A stretch of 64,000 nucleotides of DNA, taken from Bradyrhizobium sp. 1(2017) (GTDB taxonomy: Bacteria > Pseudomonadota > Alphaproteobacteria > Rhizobiales > Xanthobacteraceae). Each line of letters opens with the position of its first letter. The first letter of the stretch is position 1. A model generated the notes under the pieces. The model did no database searches. It was given only the letters and a program-made list of their open reading frames with translations, and was not told the DNA's origin. Below are positions 33,547-41,196 of the stretch, one piece after another. The stretch is taken from NCBI RefSeq assembly GCF_011602485.2, contig NZ_CP050022.2:1384001-1448000 (forward strand), in the 5' to 3' direction. Position numbers and translations under genes: made by a program.

Positions 33547-33570
33547 GAAACTGTTGAAACGCATTGTTTC
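33547..33570. promoter_or_regulatory. Candidate LysR operator between SDR and LysR genes
   Basis: GAAAC occurs at 33547-33551 and 33556-33560, and the second copy forms a perfect dyad with GTTTC at 33566-33570 (5-nt spacer). It lies in an AT-rich stretch midway between the two divergent start codons. Regulatory role is inferred from position and symmetry. Confidence 0.45.
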
Positions 33571-33598
33571 CTTAAATATCCCGAATGGATCGATTGCC

Positions 33599-34543
33599 AT
33601 GGCAAAACTCCCCGATTTCGAGGCGCTCGCGATTTTCGCAAAAGTCGTGGAATTACGGTCGTTTGCGGGGGCCGCAAGCGAGCTCGTGATGTCGAAGGCG
33701 ACGGTCTCCAAGGCGGTGACACGGCTGGAGGAGCGGCTCGGGGCACGGCTGTTCAATCGCACCTCGCGCCGGCTCGCCCTGACCGATGCCGGGCACAAGC
33801 TTGCCGAACGCGCGACGCGCCTGCTGGCCGATGGCGAGGCCGCGGAGAACGAGGCGCTGGCGCAATCGGTTGCGCCGCGCGGGCTGGTCCGGCTCGCCGT
33901 GCCCATGACGTTCGGCATCAAGGCGGTGGCGCCGCTGCTGCCGGAATTCTTCCAGGCCTATCCGGAAGTTTCCGTCGACCTGCATCTGAGCGATGCGACC
34001 GTCGACCTGATCGGCGAGGGATTCGACATGGCGGTGCGGATCGCGCGACTGCCGGACTCTTCGCTGATCGCACGGCAGCTCTTCACCATGCCGCGCTACA
34101 CCGTGGCCGCGCCGTCCTATCTGAAGCAGCATGGACGGCCGACACATCCGATGCATCTGGCCGAGCACAAATGCTTCAGCTACGCCTATCTGTCGACGCC
34201 GAACGTCTGGCACTACACCAATTCGGCGGGCGAGCAGGCCAGCGTGCGCCCGGGCGGCCCGCTTCGTGTCAACAATGGCGAGGCCGTGATGCCGGCATTG
34301 ATCGCAGGTCTTGGCATCGCCGAGCTGCCCGAATTCATCGTTGGCGAGGCAATCGCGTCCGGCGCCGTCGAGGTGATCCTGAAGGACTGGAAGCAGGCCG
34401 AAGGCGCCGTGCACCTGGTGACGCCGCCCGGCGGACCGCGCCCCGCACGAGTCGAAGCGCTCGGCGATTTTCTCGCGGCAAAGCTGCCGGGCACCTGCAA
34501 GCGGCGGACGAAGAAGGCTGGCAAAACCACGCAACTGTCGTAG
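33599..34543 (+). CDS. LysR-family transcriptional regulator
   Basis: 314 residues from ATG 33599 (an in-frame extension to 33554 adds 15 residues and would run through the operator-like repeats). The HTH reads FAGAASELVMSKATVSKAVT with 'LEERLGARLFNRTSRRLALT', followed by a full LysR substrate-binding domain. The C-terminus ends in a basic KRRTKKAGKTTQLS tail. Its TAG stop codon is supplied by the beginning of a REP element (CGTAGGG). It is divergent from the SDR gene and probably controls it. Confidence 0.9.
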   Translation: MAKLPDFEALAIFAKVVELRSFAGAASELVMSKATVSKAVTRLEERLGARLFNRTSRRLALTDAGHKLAERATRLLADGEAAENEALAQSVAPRGLVRLAVPMTFGIKAVAPLLPEFFQAYPEVSVDLHLSDATVDLIGEGFDMAVRIARLPDSSLIARQLFTMPRYTVAAPSYLKQHGRPTHPMHLAEHKCFSYAYLSTPNVWHYTNSAGEQASVRPGGPLRVNNGEAVMPALIAGLGIAELPEFIVGEAIASGAVEVILKDWKQAEGAVHLVTPPGGPRPARVEALGDFLAAKLPGTCKRRTKKAGKTTQLS

Positions 34544-34568
34544 GGTGGGCAAAGCGAAGCGTGCCCAC
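34539..34568 (+). repeat. Single REP, left flank of RAYT relic
   Basis: Starts CGTAGGGTGGGCA and folds as GTGGGCA (34544-34550), 10-nt loop, TGCCCAC (34562-34568). It is the inverted counterpart of 35086-35117 and is the same unit as in the pairs at 5.6 and 11.3 kb. It overlaps the stop codon of the LysR gene. Confidence 0.88.
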
Positions 34569-34577
34569 GCCCTTTGA

Positions 34578-35084
34578 CTGAGGATATCGGCGCGCACGGG
34601 GCCAGATGTTTTTCTTCACGGTCGTGCTCGCAGATCGGTCGAGCACGCTGCTCGTCGATCAAGACGAATCTATCGAACCGTCTTTCAGCGCCAGCCGTTC
34701 GAGACGGTCGCAATTTGTATCTTGCCAGACCACCTCCACGCGATCTGGACGTTGCCCGAGGGTGACGTCGATTTTCCATCGCGGTGGAATCTGATCAAAG
34801 GCGGCTTTTCGCGAGGGTTAGAACCGCAGGAGCGCTCGGCAAGTAAGCTGCTCAAGCGCGAGAAAGGCATCTGGCAGCGCCGCTATTGGGAGCACGCCAT
34901 TCGCGACGAGGCGGACCTGGAGCGCCACATTGACTATATTCACTTCAACCCCGTGAAGCACGGTCTCGTCACACGGGTGCGCGATTGGACTCTGAGCAGC
35001 TTCCATCGTTATGTGGAGCAAGGCATCCTCTCCGCGGACTGGGGAGGGAACATGCGAGACATTGCGGGGCATTTTGGCGAGTGA
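34578..35084 (+). pseudogene. REP-associated tyrosine transposase (RAYT), frameshifted relic
   Basis: The conserved C-terminal two thirds is one frame ending at 35084: LPDHLHAIWTLPEGD with the HUH-type H-x-H, 'FSRGLEPQERSASKLLKREK', GIWQRRYWEHAIRD and HIDYIHFNPVKHGLV. The N-terminal block FFFTVVLADRSSTLLVDQ lies in a different frame (from about 34588). The frames part near 34655, where 'RRIYRTVFQRQPFETVAI' resumes with a few residues missing. The expected start near 34579 reads CTGAGGATATCGG, with a lost ATG and an extra base. RAYTs are Y1/IS200-like single-strand transposases thought to mobilise REPs. This copy has at least two frame lesions and is probably dead. It is flanked by inverted REPs. 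Confidence 0.85.
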
Positions 35085-35085
35085 T

Positions 35086-35117
35086 GGTGGGCACGCTTCG
35101 CTTTGCCCACCCTACGG
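35086..35117 (-). repeat. Single REP, right flank of RAYT relic
   Basis: Reads GTGGGCACGCTTCGCTTTG then CCCACCCTACGG, the reverse complement of the left-flank REP except for the loop. It begins 2 nt after the RAYT stop codon. The two flanking units thus point toward each other in the arrangement typical of RAYT loci. Confidence 0.88.
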
Positions 35118-35123
35118 ATCTCG

Positions 35124-35381
35124 CTAGGAAACTTTGACACCGTCGATCGAGACGATGCGCAGGCTCGGCTTCAGGGTCTCCTCCAGCTGCGACTTCAATT
35201 CGTGAACGCGGGGGTCGCTCGAACGCTTCGCGCAGACCGCATATTGATGGACGGATTGCGCCAGTGCGCGCCGTGCTTCCGGCGTTCGTGTCATCTCGGG
35301 CTTTGCAAGCCGCAGCACGATCGCAGCGAGATTCACCAGCATCTCGTCCAAGGCGACATCGATGGTTCCAAGATTTCGCAT
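35124..35381 (-). CDS. Small conserved hypothetical protein
   Basis: 85 residues from ATG 35381, with GGGAG 6 nt upstream. It looks fully alpha-helical and soluble (TIDVALDEMLVNLAAIVLRL, 'RRALAQSVHQYAVCAKRSSD', 'VHELKSQLEETLKPSLRI'), with a C-terminal strand SIDGVKVS. No signal peptide, membrane segment or familiar motif. It lies 7 bp after the RAYT-flanking REP and divergent from the Bug-type gene. Function unknown. Confidence 0.65.
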   Translation of the reverse strand: MRNLGTIDVALDEMLVNLAAIVLRLAKPEMTRTPEARRALAQSVHQYAVCAKRSSDPRVHELKSQLEETLKPSLRIVSIDGVKVS

Positions 35382-35527
35382 CACTCACTCCCTGGGAGGG
35401 CAACAGCGGGTCCCGGGAGGCGTTCCTGGCTCGGCCGAACATGGCTAATGCTTCGTAAACGTCTTGTTCTTGCCGATCGCCGCGCTAGGCTGGGAGCGAA
35501 ACAAGAAAAACTGGGGGAGGGACTTTC

Positions 35528-36514
35528 ATGGACCGACGCGATCTCTTGCGCGCCGCCGTTGCACTGCCGCTATTGCGTGCTGCATTGCCCGACGAGGCCT
35601 TTGCGCAAAGCTATCCTGCCCGCAACATCACCATGATCGTGCCGTTTCCCGCCGGCGGACAGGCCGATCTCGCGGCGCGTCCGGTCGCACAGGCGCTGGA
35701 GCGGGTCCTGGGCAAGCCCGTGATCGTCGACAACAGGGCCGGCGGTGGCGGCGGCTCGGTCGGCAATGCCGCGGCTGCGCGCGCCGAGCCTGATGGCTAC
35801 ACGCTGTTGATGACGCTGTCCTCGCTCGCGGTACTCCCGGAGGCCGACCGCCTGTTCGATCGTCCCGTTGCCTACGAGGTCGCGCAATTCATGCCGATCG
35901 CGCGCGTCCTCGCCGATCCCACGCTGCTCGCGGTGCCGGCTTCGGCGCCTTGGAAGACGGCGCAGGACTTCGTCGAGGACGCGAAAAGGCGCCCCGGCCA
36001 GATCCCCTTCGGCTCGTCCGGGCCCTATGGCACACTGCACGTGGCGATGGAGATGTTCGCAAACAGCGCCGGCATCAAGCTGCTGCACGTGCCGTTTCGC
36101 GGCGCAGGTCCCGCGCTGACCGCGATCCTCGGCGGGACCGTGCAGGCGATCGCCGCCGCACCCGGCACGCTGAAGCCGCAGGTCGACGACGGCAAGCTGC
36201 GGGTGCTCGGCAATTGCGGCGCGCAGCGCATCGCGAGCTTCCCCGACGTGCCAACCTTCCAGGAGCTCGGCTACAAGGACGTCGAGTTTTACATCTGGGC
36301 CGGGTTGTTCGCCCAGAGCTCTCTTCCGGCGCCGATCGCGACCCGTCTGCGCGAGGCGATGGCAGAGGTGATGAAGAGTCCCGACGTGCTCAGGGCTTTC
36401 GAAACCTCGGGCAGTCTCGTCGCCTACCAGGACGCCCCTGCCTTCTCCGAGTTCGTTGCCGTCGACAGCGCGCGGCTTATCGCGGCGGTGAAGAAGATCG
36501 GCAAGGTGGAGTAG
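35528..36514 (+). CDS. Bug/TctC-family tripartite tricarboxylate transporter substrate-binding protein
   Basis: 328 residues. The N-terminus MDRRDLLRAAVALPLL...AFA looks like a Tat-type signal (RR, then a hydrophobic core and A-F-A cleavage near residue 27). The mature protein begins 'YPARNITMIVPFPAGGQADL', the Bug signature, with the ligand loop NRAGGGGGSVGNAAAARAEPDGY and the SSGPYGTLHVAMEMFA and HVPFRGAGPALTAILGG blocks. Bug proteins capture carboxylates or aromatic acids in the periplasm. No TctA/TctB membrane partners are adjacent, so it is an orphan, as is common in this group. ATG 35528 has GGGAGGGA upstream. Confidence 0.93.
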   Translation: MDRRDLLRAAVALPLLRAALPDEAFAQSYPARNITMIVPFPAGGQADLAARPVAQALERVLGKPVIVDNRAGGGGGSVGNAAAARAEPDGYTLLMTLSSLAVLPEADRLFDRPVAYEVAQFMPIARVLADPTLLAVPASAPWKTAQDFVEDAKRRPGQIPFGSSGPYGTLHVAMEMFANSAGIKLLHVPFRGAGPALTAILGGTVQAIAAAPGTLKPQVDDGKLRVLGNCGAQRIASFPDVPTFQELGYKDVEFYIWAGLFAQSSLPAPIATRLREAMAEVMKSPDVLRAFETSGSLVAYQDAPAFSEFVAVDSARLIAAVKKIGKVE

Positions 36515-36747
36515 GGGTGAAGTTCGGAATTCGCGGCGCCGGCGACGCTTTGGGATGACACCATCTGAATCTGATGCGAAGGTGCAGGATCTCAATATCG
36601 GCAACCGGTCCTCGATCTGAAGAAGCGGCGGGAGCCGGAAGATCGGCCAAACAGGTTCCAGGCGCGCTTTCACATTTTGTTGTTGGTCCAGAACCTTCCC
36701 TCGCCTCATTGATTGAGGAAGTTTTGACGCATCGGGAAGGATTGGAC

Positions 36748-37101
36748 ATGCGAACAGAGCGGATCGCGCTGGGTGTGGCGCTTGCGATCGGCGGTATCGT
36801 CGCGCAGAGCGCGGCGACCGCGCAAGAATACCGTGGAACGATGGAACAGCAGATGGCGTGCACGCCCGACGTATGGCGGCTGTGCAGCGATCAGATTCCC
36901 GACGTCAGCCGCATCACAGCTTGCTTGCAGCAGAACACGCCGCAGCTTTCCAGTGGATGCCGCGCCGTGTTCCAGTCCAACAATCAGATGCCGCCGCAGC
37001 AGCAGGTTCCGCGCAATCGTGCCGCACCGCCGCCATCGCGTTACAATGCCGCGCCGCCGCCTCAACAGCTCCAGCCGCGGCCTTATGACGATGACGATTA
37101 G
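36748..37101 (+). CDS. Small secreted cysteine-rich-repeat protein
   Basis: 117 residues from ATG 36748, with GGGAAGG upstream. A signal peptide (MRTERIALGVALAIGGIVAQ...ATA) is followed by one Cys-rich unit, MACTPDVWRLCSDQIPDVSR and ITACLQQNTPQLSSGCRAVF: four cysteines spaced as in the eukaryotic GLG1-type Cys-rich repeat. The tail is Pro/Gln/Arg-rich and ends in DDDD. It is probably periplasmic with two disulfides. The function is not known. Neighbours give no clue. Confidence 0.78.
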   Translation: MRTERIALGVALAIGGIVAQSAATAQEYRGTMEQQMACTPDVWRLCSDQIPDVSRITACLQQNTPQLSSGCRAVFQSNNQMPPQQQVPRNRAAPPPSRYNAAPPPQQLQPRPYDDDD

Positions 37102-37169
37102 CGCAGGCGGGTATGTGATCCGGTAAAGCGCACAGCGTCAGGCGTGAAGCTGCGGTCGTGCCGCTTCGT

Positions 37170-38003
37170 TCAGCGCTCCCCCTTGCTGTCCGACTCAGGT
37201 CGATGTCCAAGCACCGTCCGCAACACGACAGCGAAGAGAATGGCTGCCACTGGCCAATGGAACCAGATTTTATGCGCGCCAGTGAACAGATTGATCAGAA
37301 TCAAAAAGGCCGACACCGTGAGGGCCGCTGCGACCGGGCGGGGCAGCTTCGCCAGCCAATCGGAGATGACACTCGTCCATGAGGATGGCCCGTGCCTGTC
37401 GCCCATCCGCAAAGCGCCGGCTTCCTCCCGGCGAGCTGGGCCTTGGTTGGCCGCAACGCTCCCTTGGCCGGCAGCTTGGTCGCCCAAGGTCACTCGATAG
37501 CTGGTCAAGGGCGCAATGTTCTTCATGGGCCGCTGGCCAAGACAGTCGAAGCCGACGGACAGTTTGTTGTGCACCTGATCGTAGACTGAGCTCGAGATCA
37601 CGACGCCGCCGGGTTCAGCGAGTTCTTGCAGCCGCGACGCGATATTGACTCCGTCGCCATAGATGTCGGAGCCGTCCACCATCACATCTCCAAGGTTGAT
37701 GCCGATGCGAAACCGCATCGGGTTCACGGGAGAGGGGTCCGAATCCTGATTTGAGATCTCTTGCTGAATCTCGACCGCGCATTGCACGGCCTCGACGACG
37801 CTGGCGAACTCGGCGATCACGGCATCGCCCCAGGTATTCACGATGCGGCCGTCGTGACGCTCGACCAATCCCGCAATGGCAGTGCGGTAGCGGCGGAGCG
37901 TCTCCAGCGTTCCCGCCTCGTCTGCTTCCATGAGGCGAGAATAGCCGTACACATCGGCGCACAGCACGGTTGTCAGCCGTCGTTTGACCTTATCGTCGGG
38001 CAT
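37170..38003 (-). CDS. Class III adenylate/guanylate cyclase with C-terminal membrane hairpin
   Basis: 277 residues. The catalytic domain is N-terminal: VLCADVYGYSRLMEADEAG with metal Asp D17, IVNTWGDAVIAEF with D60, FRIGINLGDVMVDGSDIYGD, then GVNIASRLQELAEPGGVVIS with the Asn-Arg pair. Catalytic residues are thus present. After a linker, two hydrophobic segments at about 222-265 (VAAALTVSAFLILINLF; PVAAILFAVVLRTVLG) form a membrane hairpin. The enzyme would make cAMP (or cGMP) at the cytoplasmic face. Having the anchor at the C-terminus is the reverse of most membrane cyclases. No receptor domain is seen. Confidence 0.9.
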   Translation of the reverse strand: MPDDKVKRRLTTVLCADVYGYSRLMEADEAGTLETLRRYRTAIAGLVERHDGRIVNTWGDAVIAEFASVVEAVQCAVEIQQEISNQDSDPSPVNPMRFRIGINLGDVMVDGSDIYGDGVNIASRLQELAEPGGVVISSSVYDQVHNKLSVGFDCLGQRPMKNIAPLTSYRVTLGDQAAGQGSVAANQGPARREEAGALRMGDRHGPSSWTSVISDWLAKLPRPVAAALTVSAFLILINLFTGAHKIWFHWPVAAILFAVVLRTVLGHRPESDSKGER

Positions 38004-38057
38004 GTCCCCACATTAGCCTTCCTGACCGGCAAATGCATCAGGCATCCCGCGGTTGCC

Positions 38058-38525
38058 TTACGGTCTGATCTCGCAGACATCGACCCATTCGGCCGCGGTC
38101 AGCTCGGCCATCCGATCCGGCGTGATGCGCACCGCGCTGTGGGTCGAGCCCGCGGCCGGCACCACGACGTCGAACGCCTTCAATGAGACGTCGCAATAGA
38201 TCGGCAGCGGTGCCTTCAGGCCGAACGGGCAGACGCCGCCGACCTCGTGGCCGGTGATATCGGCGACCTCCTCCAGCCCCAGCATCTTCGGCTTGCCGCC
38301 GAATTGCGCCTTCACCTTCTTGTTGTCCATGCGCGACGTGCCGCTCGCGACGATCAGGATCACGCGCTCGCCGATGCGCAAGGACAGCGTCTTGGCGATC
38401 CGGCCGGGCTCGACCCCATAGGCTTCGGCAGCCAGCGGCACGGTGGCGGAACTGATCGGGGATTCGATGACCGTGATGTCGGGGGCTTTCTCGGCGAAGA
38501 AATCGCGAACGGATTGAAGGCTCAT
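38058..38525 (-). CDS. YbaK/EbsC-family aminoacyl-tRNA deacylase
   Basis: 155 residues, normal for free-standing YbaK/ProX proteins. Visible blocks are IAKTLSLRIGERVILIVASG (including the catalytic-site Lys of 'aKTL'), MDNKKVKAQFGGKPKMLGLE, and EVGGVCPFGLKAPLPIYCDV, the GxxxP loop. These proteins hydrolyse misacylated tRNA, mainly Cys-tRNAPro or Ala-tRNAPro, in the cytoplasm. It is 55 bp downstream of the haloacid-dehalogenase gene on the same strand. Confidence 0.93.
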   Translation of the reverse strand: MSLQSVRDFFAEKAPDITVIESPISSATVPLAAEAYGVEPGRIAKTLSLRIGERVILIVASGTSRMDNKKVKAQFGGKPKMLGLEEVADITGHEVGGVCPFGLKAPLPIYCDVSLKAFDVVVPAAGSTHSAVRITPDRMAELTAAEWVDVCEIRP

Positions 38526-38580
38526 TCCAAACAGCTCATTCCAAAACTCGTGGGCGGGCGTCGATCCCCAATGCGGTCCA

Positions 38581-39312
38581 TCAAGCGATGCCCGGCAGCT
38601 CTGAAAGCGCGCGGATGCGATGATCCGGCACGAAGCCGAGCTCGTCCATCTGGGTGCGGATCGCCCTGAACATCGTCAGCGGTGCCACGAGTTCGTTCTC
38701 GACGCAAGCCAGCGCCATGGCCTCGGGCGTCACCCGCTCGATCCAGGCAACCTGCAGCCCGAACGATTTCGCCCCGGCTGCGTCCCAGGGATTCGAGGAG
38801 ACAAACAGAACCTCGCTCGGCTGGGTGCCGAGCATCTCGCCGATCAGCTCATAGGCCTCCGGGCTCGGCTTGAAGACCTTCTTCGCATCGACGCTGATGG
38901 TGGCATCGAGCAGGGCGTCGAGGCCGGAATTGCGCACGAGCGCATCGAGCATGTCCGGACTGCCGTTGGAGAGGATGGCGAGCTTTCGCGGCTTCAAGGC
39001 CGCCAGCGCCGCTGTCGCGTCCGGATAGAGATCGAGGTGCAGATATTTCTCGATCACGCGCTCGAATGCGTCGTTGTCGTACGCGAGCCCCAGCATGCGC
39101 AGCGTATAGGCGAGCGAGTCGCGGGTAACGACGGCAAAGTCCTGGTAACGCCGCATCAGCGAGCGCAGCCAGCTGTATTCGAGCTGCTTGATGCGCCACA
39201 CCTGCGTGATGATCTCGCCATAGCCCGGAAACGCATCCTCGGTGATCTCGGCGACCGACTGGATGTCGTAGAGCGTCCCGTAGGCGTCGAAGACGACGGC
39301 TTTGATGCTCAT
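38581..39312 (-). CDS. Haloacid dehalogenase type II
   Basis: 243 residues. HAD motif I VVFDAYGTLYD with nucleophile D9, motif II LAILSNGSPDMLDALV, Lys in VFKPSPEAYELI, and motif III LFVSSNPWDAAGAKSFG with W-I-E-R afterwards match L-2-haloacid dehalogenases rather than phosphatases (S-S-N-x-W-D-A is diagnostic). It would hydrolyse L-2-haloacids to D-2-hydroxy acids in the cytoplasm. It is divergent from a GST gene, which suggests a small xenobiotic-handling cluster. Confidence 0.92.
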   Translation of the reverse strand: MSIKAVVFDAYGTLYDIQSVAEITEDAFPGYGEIITQVWRIKQLEYSWLRSLMRRYQDFAVVTRDSLAYTLRMLGLAYDNDAFERVIEKYLHLDLYPDATAALAALKPRKLAILSNGSPDMLDALVRNSGLDALLDATISVDAKKVFKPSPEAYELIGEMLGTQPSEVLFVSSNPWDAAGAKSFGLQVAWIERVTPEAMALACVENELVAPLTMFRAIRTQMDELGFVPDHRIRALSELPGIA

Positions 39313-39437
39313 TGGCTGTCCTTCCAGTCAGTTGCGGTCACGAGAACTCCGCTTGGGAAGTGCGCATAATCGTCAGCTTATCAAAGCACCCGGTCACTTC
39401 CACTTGAGACAACCGGACGTGACGATACCGTCCCGAT

Positions 39438-39471
39438 CAAGTCGCCTATCTTTCTAGTCAAGCTTCCTATC
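39438..39471. promoter_or_regulatory. Direct repeat upstream of GST gene
   Basis: CAAGTCGCCTATC (39438-39450) and CAAGCTTCCTATC (39459-39471) share CAAG-N3-CCTATC, with starts 21 bp apart (two helical turns), just upstream of the GST start at 39495. Possible activator or repressor site; no regulator is adjacent. Confidence 0.35.
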
Positions 39472-39494
39472 GACCGACAAGTACGGAGAATCTC

Positions 39495-40082
39495 ATGATC
39501 CTCTATTACCATCCCGGAGGCTGTAGCTTGGCTGATCACATCGCGCTGATCGAGGCAGGCCTTCCATACGAACTCGTTAAGGTCGAACGGGGCAAACGGA
39601 CCGAGGATGGGCGTGACTTCATGACGATCAATCCGAAGGGGTTCATTCCCGCCCTGGAACTCGACGATGGGAGTGTCCTTACCGAAAATCTCGCCATTCT
39701 TGACTATATCGCCCACCAAGCGGGGGCCCTGCTTCCCAGCGACGGTCTCGGCCGTTGGCGTGCACTCGAAGCCACGTCCTTCATGACCACCGAATTCCAT
39801 GGCAATTTCAGGCCCTTTTTCCACGCTGACGCGACCCATGCGGAAAGGGCCAAGGCGCGAAAGTTGCTGGTCAAGCATTTCGCCACGATCGCCGGCCAGC
39901 TTGGCGCTAGGCCGTTTCTGGTGGGCGATCGAATGACGATCGCAGACCCATACCTTGTCGTGATGCTGATGTGGGCTGAGAAGAACGAGATCGAGGTGCC
40001 GAAGCGGCTCGACGACTATCTCGCGCACATGAAGACGATTCCTTCGGTCGCCAAAGCGCTCGCAGATGAAGGGCTCGTCTGA
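39495..40082 (+). CDS. Glutathione S-transferase (beta-class like)
   Basis: 195 residues. The thioredoxin-fold N-domain starts MILYYHPGGCSLADHIALIE, with the beta-class cysteine at C10, then INPKGFIPALELDDGSVLTE with the cis-Pro and the E-N/S glutathione site. The helical C-domain ends 'FLVGDRMTIADPYLVVML'. Such enzymes conjugate glutathione to electrophiles in the cytoplasm. It is divergent from the haloacid dehalogenase and followed by a deleted hydrolase gene. ATG 39495. Confidence 0.93.
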   Translation: MILYYHPGGCSLADHIALIEAGLPYELVKVERGKRTEDGRDFMTINPKGFIPALELDDGSVLTENLAILDYIAHQAGALLPSDGLGRWRALEATSFMTTEFHGNFRPFFHADATHAERAKARKLLVKHFATIAGQLGARPFLVGDRMTIADPYLVVMLMWAEKNEIEVPKRLDDYLAHMKTIPSVAKALADEGLV

Positions 40083-40143
40083 GGAAGGCCTGTTCTCGGC
40101 GACGCCGCTTCCCTCCTGAGCACCTGTTCGAAAGGAGTGATCC

Positions 40144-40550
40144 ATGCTCGATGCCGAAGCCCGATCTATCCCGCGACCGACTTGAGCCGCGAGAGTCAAT
40201 CACACAAGCAGTTCTCCGACGGCTACTTCCTGACCAAGGAACTGATCGATTGGTTCTGGAGCGCCTATGTGCCGACCGGCGTTGATCGGACCCACCCCAG
40301 GCTTTCGCCGCTGCTAGCCAACGACTTCAAGGGCCTGCCGCCCGCCTTCGTGCTGACGGCCGGCTACGACCCGCTACGCGACGAGGGCCGCGCCTACGCC
40401 GAGCGGCTGATCGATGCCGGTGTGAAAACGACCTACGTGAACTATCCGGGCACTATCCACGGCTGTTTCTCGCTGACAAGGTTCCTCAGCCAGGGGCTGA
40501 AGGCCAACGAAGAAGCGGCGGCGGTGATGGGAGCCTTCTTCGGGACCTAG
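40144..40550 (+). pseudogene. Alpha/beta hydrolase (HSL/esterase family) with large internal deletion
   Basis: The 3' part encodes the C-terminal third of an Aes/HSL-type esterase: IYPATDLSRESQSHKQFSDG, FVLTAGYDPLRDEGRAYAER (catalytic Asp) and TTYVNYPGTIHGCFSL (catalytic His). The HGGG oxyanion motif and GDSAGG nucleophile are absent. AAAGGAG followed by ATG 40144 encodes MLDAEARS, a plausible original start, but this frame stops after 13 codons. The likely history is a deletion joining codon 7 or so to the C-terminal third out of frame near 40160. It is non-functional as an esterase. Confidence 0.75.
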
Positions 40551-40720
40551 CCTTGGCTTGGCAGGTCACGGTCGAGCAGACCGATGAAAACCAATGAAGA
40601 ATCCTTCAGAACGGGCTCACAAGAGGATATCTGTTGTTGGGCCCAGGCCGGACTCAGGGCGAGTTGCGCCAACGTGCTGCTACAGGGGCGGAGCAGACCT
40701 CGGACGAAGAGCAGCGCAAG

Positions 40721-41167
40721 CTAGACAGTCGGTGGACGTCCTCGCCGCGACCAGGTCTCCCGCTCGGCGAAGACGCGGCTGACCTCCGCCATGTGCTCCG
40801 TGCCCCAGGCGCACAGTGGCACAAGTGCCTGGGCGAGGCTGTGGCCCAAAGGCGTGAGGCTGTAGTCCACGCGCGGCGGCACCTCCTTGTAGTCGGTCCG
40901 CTTCACGAGGCCGTCGGCCTCGAGCTCCTTCAGTTGCTGGATCAGCACCTTGTCGCTGACGTCGCGCACTGCGCGCCGGAGCTCGCCGTAGCGGGTCGGG
41001 CCGTCCTGAGCGATGAAGTACAGGATCAACGGCTTCCACTTGCCGGAGACGACCCGCAGGGTCGCGTCCAGGCCGCAGGTGAAGCCGGGCAAGGTCGGTG
41101 TGCAACTCCGGACCGGCGGTGCACTGCTCGCCTGCGGCGGGCTTGAGTCTGAACGATCTGACGACAT
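40721..41167 (-). CDS. HxlR-family transcriptional regulator
   Basis: 148 residues from ATG 41167. The HxlR winged helix is clear: 'TLRVVSGKWKPLILYFIAQD' with the GKWK signature, RYGELRRAVRDVSDKVLIQQ, LKELEADGLVKRTDYKEVPP, and VDYSLTPLGHSLAQAL. The N-terminal extension has two Cys (SCTPTLPGFTCG), and HxlR proteins often sense electrophiles or redox changes through N-terminal Cys. It is divergent from the SDR gene with an 85-bp gap carrying a dyad, so that gene is the likely target. Confidence 0.92.
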   Translation of the reverse strand: MSSDRSDSSPPQASSAPPVRSCTPTLPGFTCGLDATLRVVSGKWKPLILYFIAQDGPTRYGELRRAVRDVSDKVLIQQLKELEADGLVKRTDYKEVPPRVDYSLTPLGHSLAQALVPLCAWGTEHMAEVSRVFAERETWSRRGRPPTV

Positions 41168-41174
41168 TTTTGGG

Positions 41175-41196
41175 GTACTTACCAAAAGGTGCATAC
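41175..41196. promoter_or_regulatory. Candidate HxlR operator
   Basis: GTACTTACC (41175-41183), 4-nt AAAA spacer, GGTGCATAC (41188-41196) form an imperfect dyad of type GTA-N3-ACC-N4-GGT-N3-TAC. This is the size and form known for HxlR sites. It lies right upstream of the HxlR start and about 60 bp from the SDR start. Confidence 0.5.
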
